From the IMG/VR virus record IMGVR_UViG_3300046820_000088, positions 38,424-102,423 of that record: a stretch of DNA of 64,000 bases, one strand, 5' to 3'. Of this stretch, positions 15,264-21,927 are shown one piece after another (the first letter of the stretch is position 1; each line of letters begins with the position of its first letter). The notes beneath the pieces were generated by a model. It saw only the letters and a list, made by a program, of their open reading frames with translations, had not been told where the DNA came from and made no database searches. The DNA comes from a virus. A program made the position numbers and the translations under genes.

Positions 15264-16102
15264 TATGTTCCCCACTCGTTTTTAAACAACGGCACTTGTA
15301 ATCGATCACTGTATCGTAAGCCATTCTTCATTGCTAAATCTGCCACTGTTCGATTGTTTAGTGTGTAAACACTTTCGACGCCACCTACTGGCATTAGATA
15401 AACGTGTCCTTTAAATCCAGCCGCACGATACGCACCAATAGCACACTCTGCATCAGCAAAGTCTTGTTCTGTAGCAATAACAAACTTTAGATAAGCTGTG
15501 CCAACTTGTTCGTATTCGCATACAACGTCTGGCAGGATGGCTTCTTCCCACTTCTCGCCACTGCATGGAAGTTTAGCACTTACACTGAATGTGATTTCTC
15601 TATCAGTTCTGCCAGCCCACATATTCAAATAAGATTTAAATTCTTCTGTTAGCTTTTGAGTACCGTTTGTTTCAAACGTAATTTCTTTAAGCCCACGCAT
15701 TTTATTGTGTTCTAGCAAATCTGGATAAGCACGTTGCCAACCCAGCAACGGCTCACCACCTGTAATTACAAGATGTTCGTCCCGCCATTCTTTGTACGGT
15801 AGCGTATCCACAATAGCATCGGCAATTGAATCAGAAGAAAGAACGGGAGATAGATGCTTAAAGCGAGGATCCCAGCTAGCGTAACTATCACAACCTGTAC
15901 TAACCAAAGGTAACGATTTGTACTCGGAGTAAAGAGACGGGTTAATATTTTCTGCTTCATTGCTAAGTTCTCCTCTAGTCATACCAAACCCTGCACATTT
16001 GAAGTTACACCCAAATGTACGTAAGAAAACAGAAGGAACTCCCATGTAACGTCCTTCGCCTTGTATGCTGTAGAACAGCTCTGCTATTTTAATTTTACTC
16101 AT
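15263..16102 (-). CDS. queE: 7-carboxy-7-deazaguanine synthase QueE (radical SAM), with an insertion in the cluster motif
   Basis: 279 aa. Starts with the QueE signature FYSIQGEGRYMGVPSVFLR, then C32-x3-C36, and GGEPLLGW in the SAM site. QueE makes 7-carboxy-7-deazaguanine from 6-carboxytetrahydropterin, the second or third step of preQ0 synthesis. Unusually, the third cluster cysteine is C71, in CDSYASWDP, after a 34-residue insert, instead of two residues after the second. With FolE, the QueD-like protein and the DpdA-like enzyme in this window it forms a deazaguanine pathway. Overlaps neighbours by 1 and 8 nt. Confidence 0.85.
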   Translation of the reverse strand: MSKIKIAELFYSIQGEGRYMGVPSVFLRTFGCNFKCAGFGMTRGELSNEAENINPSLYSEYKSLPLVSTGCDSYASWDPRFKHLSPVLSSDSIADAIVDTLPYKEWRDEHLVITGGEPLLGWQRAYPDLLEHNKMRGLKEITFETNGTQKLTEEFKSYLNMWAGRTDREITFSVSAKLPCSGEKWEEAILPDVVCEYEQVGTAYLKFVIATEQDFADAECAIGAYRAAGFKGHVYLMPVGGVESVYTLNNRTVADLAMKNGLRYSDRLQVPLFKNEWGT

Positions 16103-16367
16103 AAATGTTTGACCACTTCTTTAGTTTTTCGATCTTAGCAGCCTTAGCAGATTCTAAGTGACTATTAGCAACAATGCCTTTTTCAAGAAGGATGTCGATC
16201 ATTGCTAACACATCGCCGATTTCTTCTTCTAGGTGTTCACGATTTGTTTTAGGTTTTCCTGGTTTGAGATTATCAATACCGAACCTGCTGATTTTGCTTA
16301 CAGCTTGAATAACCTCTGCACATTCTTCTTGCAGAATATCCATAACTTCTTTTGTTTGTGTATTCAT
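16095..16367 (-). CDS. MazG-like nucleotide pyrophosphohydrolase (short form)
   Basis: 90 aa, one all-alpha NTP-PPase domain. ECAEVIQAVSKI and EEEIGDVLAMID give the paired acidic motifs (ExxE and ExxD) that bind Mg and the triphosphate. Such enzymes hydrolyse (d)NTPs or related nucleotides to monophosphates; which nucleotide is unknown. Short MazG forms are frequent in T4-like aquatic phages. It lies just upstream of queE and overlaps it by 8 nt, so it could remove a modified or competing nucleotide, but that is speculation. A second unrelated MazG-type gene lies at 45366. Confidence 0.8.
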   Translation of the reverse strand: MNTQTKEVMDILQEECAEVIQAVSKISRFGIDNLKPGKPKTNREHLEEEIGDVLAMIDILLEKGIVANSHLESAKAAKIEKLKKWSNIYE

Positions 16368-16555
16368 GTTGTTATTTTACTACCTTTCATATATTCTTGT
16401 CTACGTTTGCGACATTCTTCTTTTACTGCTGGAGGCACATCTGGATGCCATTCGGCTACTCTACAATCATATATTTTTTCTTCAGTGTCTGGTAAAATCC
16501 AAGCCAGACCAAAAATAAATGCAATACCGGCAATAAATCCTATGATATATTTCAT
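16364..16555 (-). CDS. Small membrane protein (63 aa)
   Basis: Start set at ATG 16555, which forms an ATGA overlap with the upstream stop; the frame is open further but only inside the neighbouring gene. The product has one hydrophobic segment at about residues 2-20 (YIIGFIAGIAFIFGLAWIL), then a polar tail with C34 and C50 and a basic end. It would be an inner-membrane or secreted anchor protein. Function unknown. Confidence 0.6.
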   Translation of the reverse strand: MKYIIGFIAGIAFIFGLAWILPDTEEKIYDCRVAEWHPDVPPAVKEECRKRRQEYMKGSKITT

Positions 16556-17022
16556 GTTGCCTTTGATTTGTTGTATCTTTCTTGTAGATACTGTTCGTGT
16601 TGAACCCATTTATTATTAACTAAAAATCCCCATTCTCTTTTCTTGGGGCCTGGCATGAACAGAGTCCATGCTGTCACGTTAGGATCAAGCTCAATACGAT
16701 GATAGCTGTTAGCCCCACATACACGAAAATGGCCGGGTCCTCGCCATACACATATTTCAGCAATCTTGTCGCCTTTGTTGTTAAACTGAGGAAGCCATTC
16801 ATAATATCCGCCCTTTAGAATAAGTGTTGCATACGGCCACGGATGGTCATGCACATCATCCGGGTCACCTTTTAAAAACTTATGTAGGAATACATTGAAC
16901 GGAAAGTTCTCTCGATCTTTTAAGAACAGATAATAACGTTCTAAGTACGGCTCGTCACTTTGACGGTCCATGACAATACGCTTACGACCCATGCGTTCTA
17001 AAAGATTGAGAAACCATTTCAT
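16552..17022 (-). CDS. Cupin-like protein
   Basis: 156 aa. DDVHDHPWPYATLILKGGYYEW gives a cupin-1-type metal site (HxHxxxxxxxLxxG with following Gly and Glu), and the second motif region lies near YHRIELD and TLFMPGPKK. Such small double-stranded beta-helix proteins occur in T4-like cyanophages as unknowns. Possible roles are metal-dependent oxygenase, isomerase or sugar binding. It overlaps both neighbours by 4 nt. Metal ligands look present (two His), so an enzymatic role is possible but unproven. Confidence 0.7.
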   Translation of the reverse strand: MKWFLNLLERMGRKRIVMDRQSDEPYLERYYLFLKDRENFPFNVFLHKFLKGDPDDVHDHPWPYATLILKGGYYEWLPQFNNKGDKIAEICVWRGPGHFRVCGANSYHRIELDPNVTAWTLFMPGPKKREWGFLVNNKWVQHEQYLQERYNKSKAT

Positions 17023-17234
17023 TTACATGTCTCCAGGTATTCATTAAGTCTGTGTGCAGCTTCGTCGAAATCAACAGCCCAAACTTTAGCTGCAATTTCT
17101 TCACCGTTGATCTGCATATCAAAAGGAACAACACCGTTGAATCTAAATCCCTCGGGTACCGTTGTAGTAACTACAAACTCGTTTAGATTCTTAGCTCTAA
17201 AGATAAGATTATTAGCCATGTCTACTGAGTTCAT
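17019..17234 (-). CDS. Small protein of unknown function (71 aa)
   Basis: Starts at ATG 17234 after GGGAG with 5-base spacing. Beta-strand-like centre (FNGVVPFDMQINGEEIAAKVWAVD) and helical end (EAAHRLNEYLE). No motif known to me. Overlaps the cupin start by 4 nt. Confidence 0.6.
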   Translation of the reverse strand: MNSVDMANNLIFRAKNLNEFVVTTTVPEGFRFNGVVPFDMQINGEEIAAKVWAVDFDEAAHRLNEYLETCK

Positions 17235-17236
17235 AC

Positions 17237-17440
17237 TTACTCCCTAAAGTACTTTTCCATCATTTCTAGTTTGTCATGATATTCAGCAATCAGATCAACT
17301 TCTTTCTCGATAGCATCCATTAGATCTGAATGATCGTGAATAGCTGTAGGATTGTTTAACATAATGTCAACATTCATTTTATGTTTACGAATGTGTGCTT
17401 CGAAGTGCTGTTTAAGAACACTGATCATTTCATTTCTCAT
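17237..17440 (-). CDS. Small helical protein (67 aa), unknown
   Basis: Helical, charged, with His and Met-rich N-terminal half and Asp/Glu-rich C-terminal half (DLMDAIEKEVDLIAEYHDKL). Good AAAGGATA ribosome site before ATG 17440. Located directly after folE. No family recognised. Confidence 0.6.
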   Translation of the reverse strand: MRNEMISVLKQHFEAHIRKHKMNVDIMLNNPTAIHDHSDLMDAIEKEVDLIAEYHDKLEMMEKYFRE

Positions 17441-17449
17441 AATATCCTT

Positions 17450-18274
17450 TTATCGTGGTGCAAACTCTTGTTGCAGTTTAATGTTATCAAAGAACTCTTT
17501 CTTAGTGTTACCGTCGTCTTTAAACGCACCTTTAAGCACAGTAGTCTGTGTAAGACTGGAGTGTGCCATAATGCCGCGATTCTCACAGCAACCATGCACT
17601 GCTTGAATGTAAACGCCTAAATCTTCTGCTCCAGTAGCCTTAGCAATTTCTCGAGCGATATCATTAGCCAGTTCTTCTTGAAGTGTACCACGGCGAGCGC
17701 ACCACTGAGCAATACGAGTGTACTTGCTAAGACCAATGAGCTTTTGAGCGGCAATAATCCCAATATAAGCAACGCCACTAACAGGCTGGTGGTGATGTGA
17801 ACACATACTACGAAGCTCACTACGTACCACCAGCATACCTTCGTATCGATCTTCGCTATCATTTGGAAAAGCCGTTGCATCCGGGGGTGCTTCATATCTA
17901 CCTGCCATTATTTCGTTGAAGTACATTTTCGCAAGACGTCTTGCAGTACCTTTAGAGTTGGGATCGTTGTCGCGATCAATCAGCAGACGATCAAGCACTA
18001 GTTCAAATGCTTCTGTTGCTTCGTCGATTAGTTTTTCTTTATCGCCTTCGCTTAGGTATTCACTAATGTTATCGCCCGCCCAGAAACGTTTATTATCACG
18101 TTTCATTTTAAAACGAAGTGTGTCTCCGAGATATGCTTCTTCGTAGCCTTTATCAGACATTGCATCTGAAGCCTTAACATATACTTCTTTCTTTAAGGGA
18201 ACGTATGTATCTTCTTTAAAATCTGGTTTAAGATTGGATTCTATTACTGGGTCTAGTTTAAATGTATTTGTCAA
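17450..18274 (-). CDS. folE: GTP cyclohydrolase I (FolE)
   Basis: 274 aa, slightly longer than the 222-aa E. coli enzyme. Zinc ligands are visible: SMCSHHHQP (CxHH) in the middle and the cysteines of VHGCCENRG near the end; YIQAVHGCC and LIGLSKYTRI match the active-site and binding blocks. It converts GTP to dihydroneopterin triphosphate, the first step for both folate and 7-deazaguanine. With queE, the QueD-like gene and dpdA here, deazaguanine supply is the likely use. The start is TTG at 18274, preceded by CGGAGAA; no ATG start fits. The N-terminal 50 residues are extra. Confidence 0.88.
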   Translation of the reverse strand: MTNTFKLDPVIESNLKPDFKEDTYVPLKKEVYVKASDAMSDKGYEEAYLGDTLRFKMKRDNKRFWAGDNISEYLSEGDKEKLIDEATEAFELVLDRLLIDRDNDPNSKGTARRLAKMYFNEIMAGRYEAPPDATAFPNDSEDRYEGMLVVRSELRSMCSHHHQPVSGVAYIGIIAAQKLIGLSKYTRIAQWCARRGTLQEELANDIAREIAKATGAEDLGVYIQAVHGCCENRGIMAHSSLTQTTVLKGAFKDDGNTKKEFFDNIKLQQEFAPR

Positions 18275-18315
18275 TTATTATTCTCCGAGTTAGTGTCGTG
18301 GATGACATCATATAG

Positions 18316-19416
18316 TTATTTTAACAGTTCTAAGAGTTTATTACAACTGAAGAACTGTTCAGTTAGATCACTTACCTGTTTATTTAGGCTTGGTAAAAAC
18401 TTTTCGTAACTATTCATGTATTGAATGATTTTATTGCAGACATCTGGTCTATGCACAGTATATGCTTCATAACTTTCAGTCCACTCACTAGGATACTTAA
18501 AAGTATCAAATGCCATTTCACTGTAGCTTAGTCGATCCGGAACCATAGGAATAGCATCAACTACTGAGCCTTCATACCAACTGATGCCCAGTGTTTCTTG
18601 CAAGTTTGCACTAAAGACTAGTTTTGCTTCGCCTAATAAGTTATGGTATTCATTCTTTGTTAGTTGTTGATCTTGGCACACAACAAATTCATATTGTGGC
18701 AAGTGTTCTTTTAAATCTCTAAAGATTTCAACTTGCTTCTCTGGAGCGATGCGATGTGGGAATAATATAAGGTCACGCTTAGGCATATTCTTATACATCA
18801 TTAATGTATCGGACATGTACTCCATCGGCCAACCTGTACGTACAATTTTACTAGCTGATACCCACTCCTTAACGTCAGCCCTTTCTAGTACAGGTGTACT
18901 AGATTGGATACCATTGTTAAGCAGATTAATGAAAAACATTTCGATGTGAAAGTTTGTAGCAAAGTGGTTGTGATCAAATGCATGGAAGAAACTCTTCTCA
19001 GCGTGTCTAACCCAAGGCTTATTTCCAACAAGACGCCCTAAAAAGTCCTGAGGATCATAACTGCCAGCATGCCATAAGCCGTGTGTAACTACTGGAATAT
19101 TCAGTAGTTCACTCATATACTTTAGATTAATGATACCTGGGTGCCAAGCATCAGTAAAGATAAAATGATCGCCAGTCTTGACGGATCCTGAACAAAAAAG
19201 TCTTCCAAGCTGCTCAACTTGGTTTGCCTTATAGATATTAGTGCCCCCAAAATTGAGAAATGCACCAGGAGTAGTGGCGCTAGGGATGTCGCTAGGGCCC
19301 GATATAACATGAACTTCATGTCCTGCCTTTTGTAAGAGATTAGGTACATGGGACTTCCATTGTCCCGTGTACCTTGTTTCTACGCTTTCTAGATCAACGA
19401 GAAAAATTTTGCTCAT
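18316..19416 (-). CDS. Glycosyltransferase, GT-B fold
   Basis: 366 aa. A Rossmann-like N-terminal domain (FLVDLESVETRYTG, then VHVISG) and a C-terminal domain with a NAALQ..LGISWYEG-type segment (ANLQETLGISWYEGSVV at about 270) that resembles the donor-binding block of GT4-like enzymes (E-x7-E). Overlaps the upstream 78-aa gene by 23 nt. Similar genes lie beside folE in other T4-like aquatic phages, as I recall. The acceptor may be phage DNA bases, given the deazaguanine genes around, but this is inference. Confidence 0.7.
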   Translation of the reverse strand: MSKIFLVDLESVETRYTGQWKSHVPNLLQKAGHEVHVISGPSDIPSATTPGAFLNFGGTNIYKANQVEQLGRLFCSGSVKTGDHFIFTDAWHPGIINLKYMSELLNIPVVTHGLWHAGSYDPQDFLGRLVGNKPWVRHAEKSFFHAFDHNHFATNFHIEMFFINLLNNGIQSSTPVLERADVKEWVSASKIVRTGWPMEYMSDTLMMYKNMPKRDLILFPHRIAPEKQVEIFRDLKEHLPQYEFVVCQDQQLTKNEYHNLLGEAKLVFSANLQETLGISWYEGSVVDAIPMVPDRLSYSEMAFDTFKYPSEWTESYEAYTVHRPDVCNKIIQYMNSYEKFLPSLNKQVSDLTEQFFSCNKLLELLK

Positions 19417-19630
19417 TGTAGCGTGGCTTGAAGTTTCTGTGGCCGTTATTATTAAATCTACGACCGCCTCTCTTGTTGGCTAGATAGGCTTGATAGTTTG
19501 CAGAATCCTTACGATAAAGATCTGCGGGATTAAACTCGCACAATTCAAAACGACAGTAGTCGTGATATGCATCTAGGTCGTCAAAGACCTTAGTAGCTTC
19601 GGAACGGTGATCGTTGTAATGTTTAGCCAT
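19394..19630 (-). CDS. Small basic protein with Asn/Arg/Gly-rich tail (78 aa)
   Basis: N-terminal half has Tyr, His, Asp and two Cys (CRFELCEF). The last 25 residues are NNNGHRNF-type, rich in Arg, Asn, Gly, Phe, as in RNA- or DNA-binding low-complexity tails. No recognised domain. ATG 19630 with ribosome site AAGGAAAG. Overlaps the start of the downstream glycosyltransferase by 23 nt. Confidence 0.6.
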   Translation of the reverse strand: MAKHYNDHRSEATKVFDDLDAYHDYCRFELCEFNPADLYRKDSANYQAYLANKRGGRRFNNNGHRNFKPRYNEQNFSR

Positions 19631-19645
19631 TATAGCTTTCCTTAA

Positions 19646-20035
19646 TTAATATTTGATGAAAGAACCATTTTCTCCGTCTTCGGAGACCTCAATCCAAACC
19701 TCACGGCCTGGATACTTGCTGGAAATGCTGTCATATAAATCTTGTGACATCATCTCGCAACTCTTGTAGTCTAGTTGTAGTGTGCCTTCTTTATAAAGGT
19801 TTTCCAACCAGCGCTTAAACTGAATAAACTCAATATCACGATCGTCATGTGTAACACCAATCCACACAGTAAAGTGGAAGATATGACGATGCGGATGACC
19901 TAAAAAACTTACATCATATTCATCACCTGTAGCAAGTGCCGGGTCTGTCAATGCCGCTGGGTATTTGTGCATACCCTCTTTGCGAAATGTAACCCAGATC
20001 ATTTTGTTAGGGCGAACGTCTTGTTTAATATTCAT
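19646..20035 (-). CDS. QueD / 6-pyruvoyltetrahydropterin synthase-like protein
   Basis: 129 aa from ATG 20035 (AAAGGA upstream, ATGA overlap); a GTG seven codons earlier is weaker. The layout matches the T-fold family: metal-type His in MHKYP and in GHPHRHIFHF, an acidic segment DIEFIQFKRWLENLY like the QueD DFxxLK block, LDYKSC near 100, and a C-terminal VSEDGENG Glu that in QueD binds the pterin. QueD makes 6-carboxytetrahydropterin. Differences: the catalytic Cys four residues before the HxH appears to be Ser, and the LDH His is Tyr. It may therefore be a divergent or altered enzyme. Confidence 0.6.
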   Translation of the reverse strand: MNIKQDVRPNKMIWVTFRKEGMHKYPAALTDPALATGDEYDVSFLGHPHRHIFHFTVWIGVTHDDRDIEFIQFKRWLENLYKEGTLQLDYKSCEMMSQDLYDSISSKYPGREVWIEVSEDGENGSFIKY

Positions 20036-20259
20036 ACTGATAGTAATCCTTTGCACAGTTCTCCAATCTCTTCTTTGGTAAGATGAAAGTTGTATGTGCT
20101 AGTGAAGTCTACTTCACCGTCTTTATTTAGGCATTCCTGAACAAAGTCTACATTATGAAGACCCTCGGGACTAGTTACTTCCCAAGAACGTACTTTCATT
20201 CTAAATGCTTTATCTTCTTTAACGACAAACTCGTTAACGGTTAAACTTTCGTGAATCAT
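20032..20259 (-). CDS. Small unknown protein (75 aa) between queD-like and upstream genes
   Basis: Alpha/beta composition; middle part VTSPEGLHNVDFVQECLN and a C-terminal helix KEEIGELCKGLL. Start ATG 20259 overlaps the upstream stop (ATGA). No recognisable domain. Its place in the deazaguanine gene run is the only hint. Confidence 0.6.
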   Translation of the reverse strand: MIHESLTVNEFVVKEDKAFRMKVRSWEVTSPEGLHNVDFVQECLNKDGEVDFTSTYNFHLTKEEIGELCKGLLSV

Positions 20260-20621
20260 CTTAGACTCTCCATTGTAATAATTTTACCAAGCTCTTCTCC
20301 AAGATCTTGATTCTCGGTAACAATATGCAGTTTGTTAATGTTACGATCATTGCGTTCATCATACAACCGAGTTTCAACGACAAAACCACCATTTGCTTTG
20401 TATAGATTAAATCTCATACCATTGCTGTTGATAGTCTCAGTCTCCTGAGCAACTGGATTGAGATATTGATCGTCGTTACTAGAACTAGTGAGCCAGTTAG
20501 CTAGTCGCTGTTTCCATGTTAGTTTCATTTCTTTTTTTAATCCTATTCGTCGTACGGGGGTAACTCGTCCTCTGCTAAGAGTTGAAGCAGACTTTGCTTG
20601 TGCGTAACCAGTTGAACTCAT
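20256..20621 (-). CDS. Unknown 121-aa protein
   Basis: N-terminal third basic with a short Arg/Lys run (RRIGLKKEMKLTWKQR), later beta-strand-like (FNLYKANGGFVVETRLYD). No Cys. Overlaps both neighbours by 4 nt, so it is translated together with them. Family unknown. Confidence 0.6.
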   Translation of the reverse strand: MSSTGYAQAKSASTLSRGRVTPVRRIGLKKEMKLTWKQRLANWLTSSSNDDQYLNPVAQETETINSNGMRFNLYKANGGFVVETRLYDERNDRNINKLHIVTENQDLGEELGKIITMESLR

Positions 20622-21130
20622 TTTATAATCTCATCATTTTTGTAAGCGTCCCAAGAAGTAAACTTTGAACGATTAGTTAGGTCATGAAGACTATGTGACC
20701 ATACACCTGGATTTGTTGCTTTAAAATCTTTATCGTCAATCTTAACCATAGTGTTATAGTTCCATAGTTTGACGTATGGAATAGGAACTCTAATCTGCGG
20801 AATAAAGTTGTCGTAGGAGTTTAAACTACCGTCATTAAATTGTTCAACAGCACTTAGCGGAATATCTAGACTGCAAAGATAATCTTTTTGTAGAAAGAAC
20901 TCGATCATTTCTTCCCAGTCATGCCACTCTTGCCATGTAGTAGGGTTAAAGCTGTGATTGGCACCAAAAAAGATGTGCTCACAACCATTTAGTTTTGAAG
21001 CAATATTATCGTATGTTTGTACCCCAGTTACAAACAGAGTCTTTTTTCCGTATGCAGGAGTATGCTCAACTTCGATACCTGTAAAGAACGTAACATTGCC
21101 GTGCTCGCCTGTATTATAATCACGAATCAT
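20618..21130 (-). CDS. Unknown 170-aa protein in the deazaguanine region
   Basis: The N-terminal half reads VTFFTGIEVEHTPAYGKKTL and FVTGVQTYDNIASKL, then HIFFGANHSF; the C-terminal half has DIPLSAVEQF, IPQIRVPIPYVKL. The regular strand-helix alternation and conserved-looking His/Asp/Glu residues suggest an enzyme, but I cannot match it to QueC or any known family. It overlaps neighbours by 4 and 11 nt and lies between the dpdA-like and queD-like genes, so it is the best candidate here for an unrecognised partner of base modification. Confidence 0.65.
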   Translation of the reverse strand: MIRDYNTGEHGNVTFFTGIEVEHTPAYGKKTLFVTGVQTYDNIASKLNGCEHIFFGANHSFNPTTWQEWHDWEEMIEFFLQKDYLCSLDIPLSAVEQFNDGSLNSYDNFIPQIRVPIPYVKLWNYNTMVKIDDKDFKATNPGVWSHSLHDLTNRSKFTSWDAYKNDEIIK

Positions 21131-21563
21131 GATTTTCCTTATTTGCTGACATAGCTTCTTTTTCTATAATGTGAAAGTCGCACAATGTTTGTACCCAACC
21201 CCCACTTGTGCGTTTTCCAACATTGCCACATTCTTCGCAACTGTGTGACGCCCATGCTTCGGCCATACGTACCATTCCGTAAATGGTATCATCGCCGCCT
21301 TCGTAGTAAAACCGCAAACCGCCAAACTTTTCTTTAATCTGATCTACAGTTACCTGTCGAATAGGTTTATGTTGATCGGGGTATTGACTTGCAAGTAAGT
21401 TTCGGTGTTTAAGATGAGCCTGTATATTATCGCACAGACTAGCAATAATCGGCCACCAGCCTGCACCAACAGCGACTCCGCCGTATTCTTTGGAAAACAT
21501 TTCGGGATACTTACGATGCAATGTATCTACAAATACATCGTAGTTTTGTTCAACGGTTACCAT
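21120..21563 (-). CDS. Phage protein with a C-terminal zinc-ribbon-like end (147 aa)
   Basis: GVAVGAGWWPIIASLCDNIQ and VDQIKEKFGGLRFYY form the main blocks; the end has CEECGNVGKR and TLCDFH, a CxxC...C-x2-H zinc-binding-like cluster. Proteins of this layout (FGGLRFYY type) are common in phages as unknowns. Start ATG 21563 has no strong ribosome site (GGTAACC); it overlaps the upstream 62-aa gene by 7 nt and is probably coupled. Role unknown. Confidence 0.65.
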   Translation of the reverse strand: MVTVEQNYDVFVDTLHRKYPEMFSKEYGGVAVGAGWWPIIASLCDNIQAHLKHRNLLASQYPDQHKPIRQVTVDQIKEKFGGLRFYYEGGDDTIYGMVRMAEAWASHSCEECGNVGKRTSGGWVQTLCDFHIIEKEAMSANKENHDS

Positions 21564-21745
21564 GAGCTTACGTCGGTGATATCAACAGTTACTTCGTTTC
21601 CAGACATTTGGAATGATACCGTTGTTGTTGGTCCAATACCGCTAGAATTGTTCAAAAGTATTTCAAACGATTCCACTTCTTTGAATCGAGTTGTTAGCTC
21701 GGCTAGTGTTTTGATCTGTGTAGGTGTAAGTGAAAATGACTTCAT
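21557..21745 (-). CDS. Small unknown protein (62 aa)
   Basis: Starts LTPTQIKTLAEL as a helix, then Thr/Ser/Val-rich strands. The ATG at 21745 overlaps the upstream stop by 4 nt (ATGA). No function or family recognised. Short, but the ribosome-coupled layout supports translation. Confidence 0.55.
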   Translation of the reverse strand: MKSFSLTPTQIKTLAELTTRFKEVESFEILLNNSSGIGPTTTVSFQMSGNEVTVDITDVSSW

Positions 21746-21927
21746 TTATTTTGCAATAGTTGTTGCTTATTCTTAAGTATAGAGATCTCATCTCGCAAAT
21801 GCAACCTTTGCTTCTTCAAATCTGCAAGTTCGTTGTCGTTAAAATGTCCATTACTTTCTAACTCATCAACTTTTTTATCTAGAACTCTGTGAGATTCTTC
21901 TAAATGCTTTATTCGATTTTCGTACAT
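21742..21927 (-). CDS. DUF465/YdcH-type small coiled-coil protein
   Basis: 61 aa. The sequence MYENRIKHLEESHRVLDKKV, then LADLKKQRLHLRDEI, matches the pattern of short DUF465 (YdcH) proteins, a charged two-helix coiled coil ending in a conserved LKKxxLxLKDEI. Function of the family is unknown. Starts directly after the dpdA-like stop (23469 gene ends 21928). Confidence 0.65.
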   Translation of the reverse strand: MYENRIKHLEESHRVLDKKVDELESNGHFNDNELADLKKQRLHLRDEISILKNKQQLLQNK

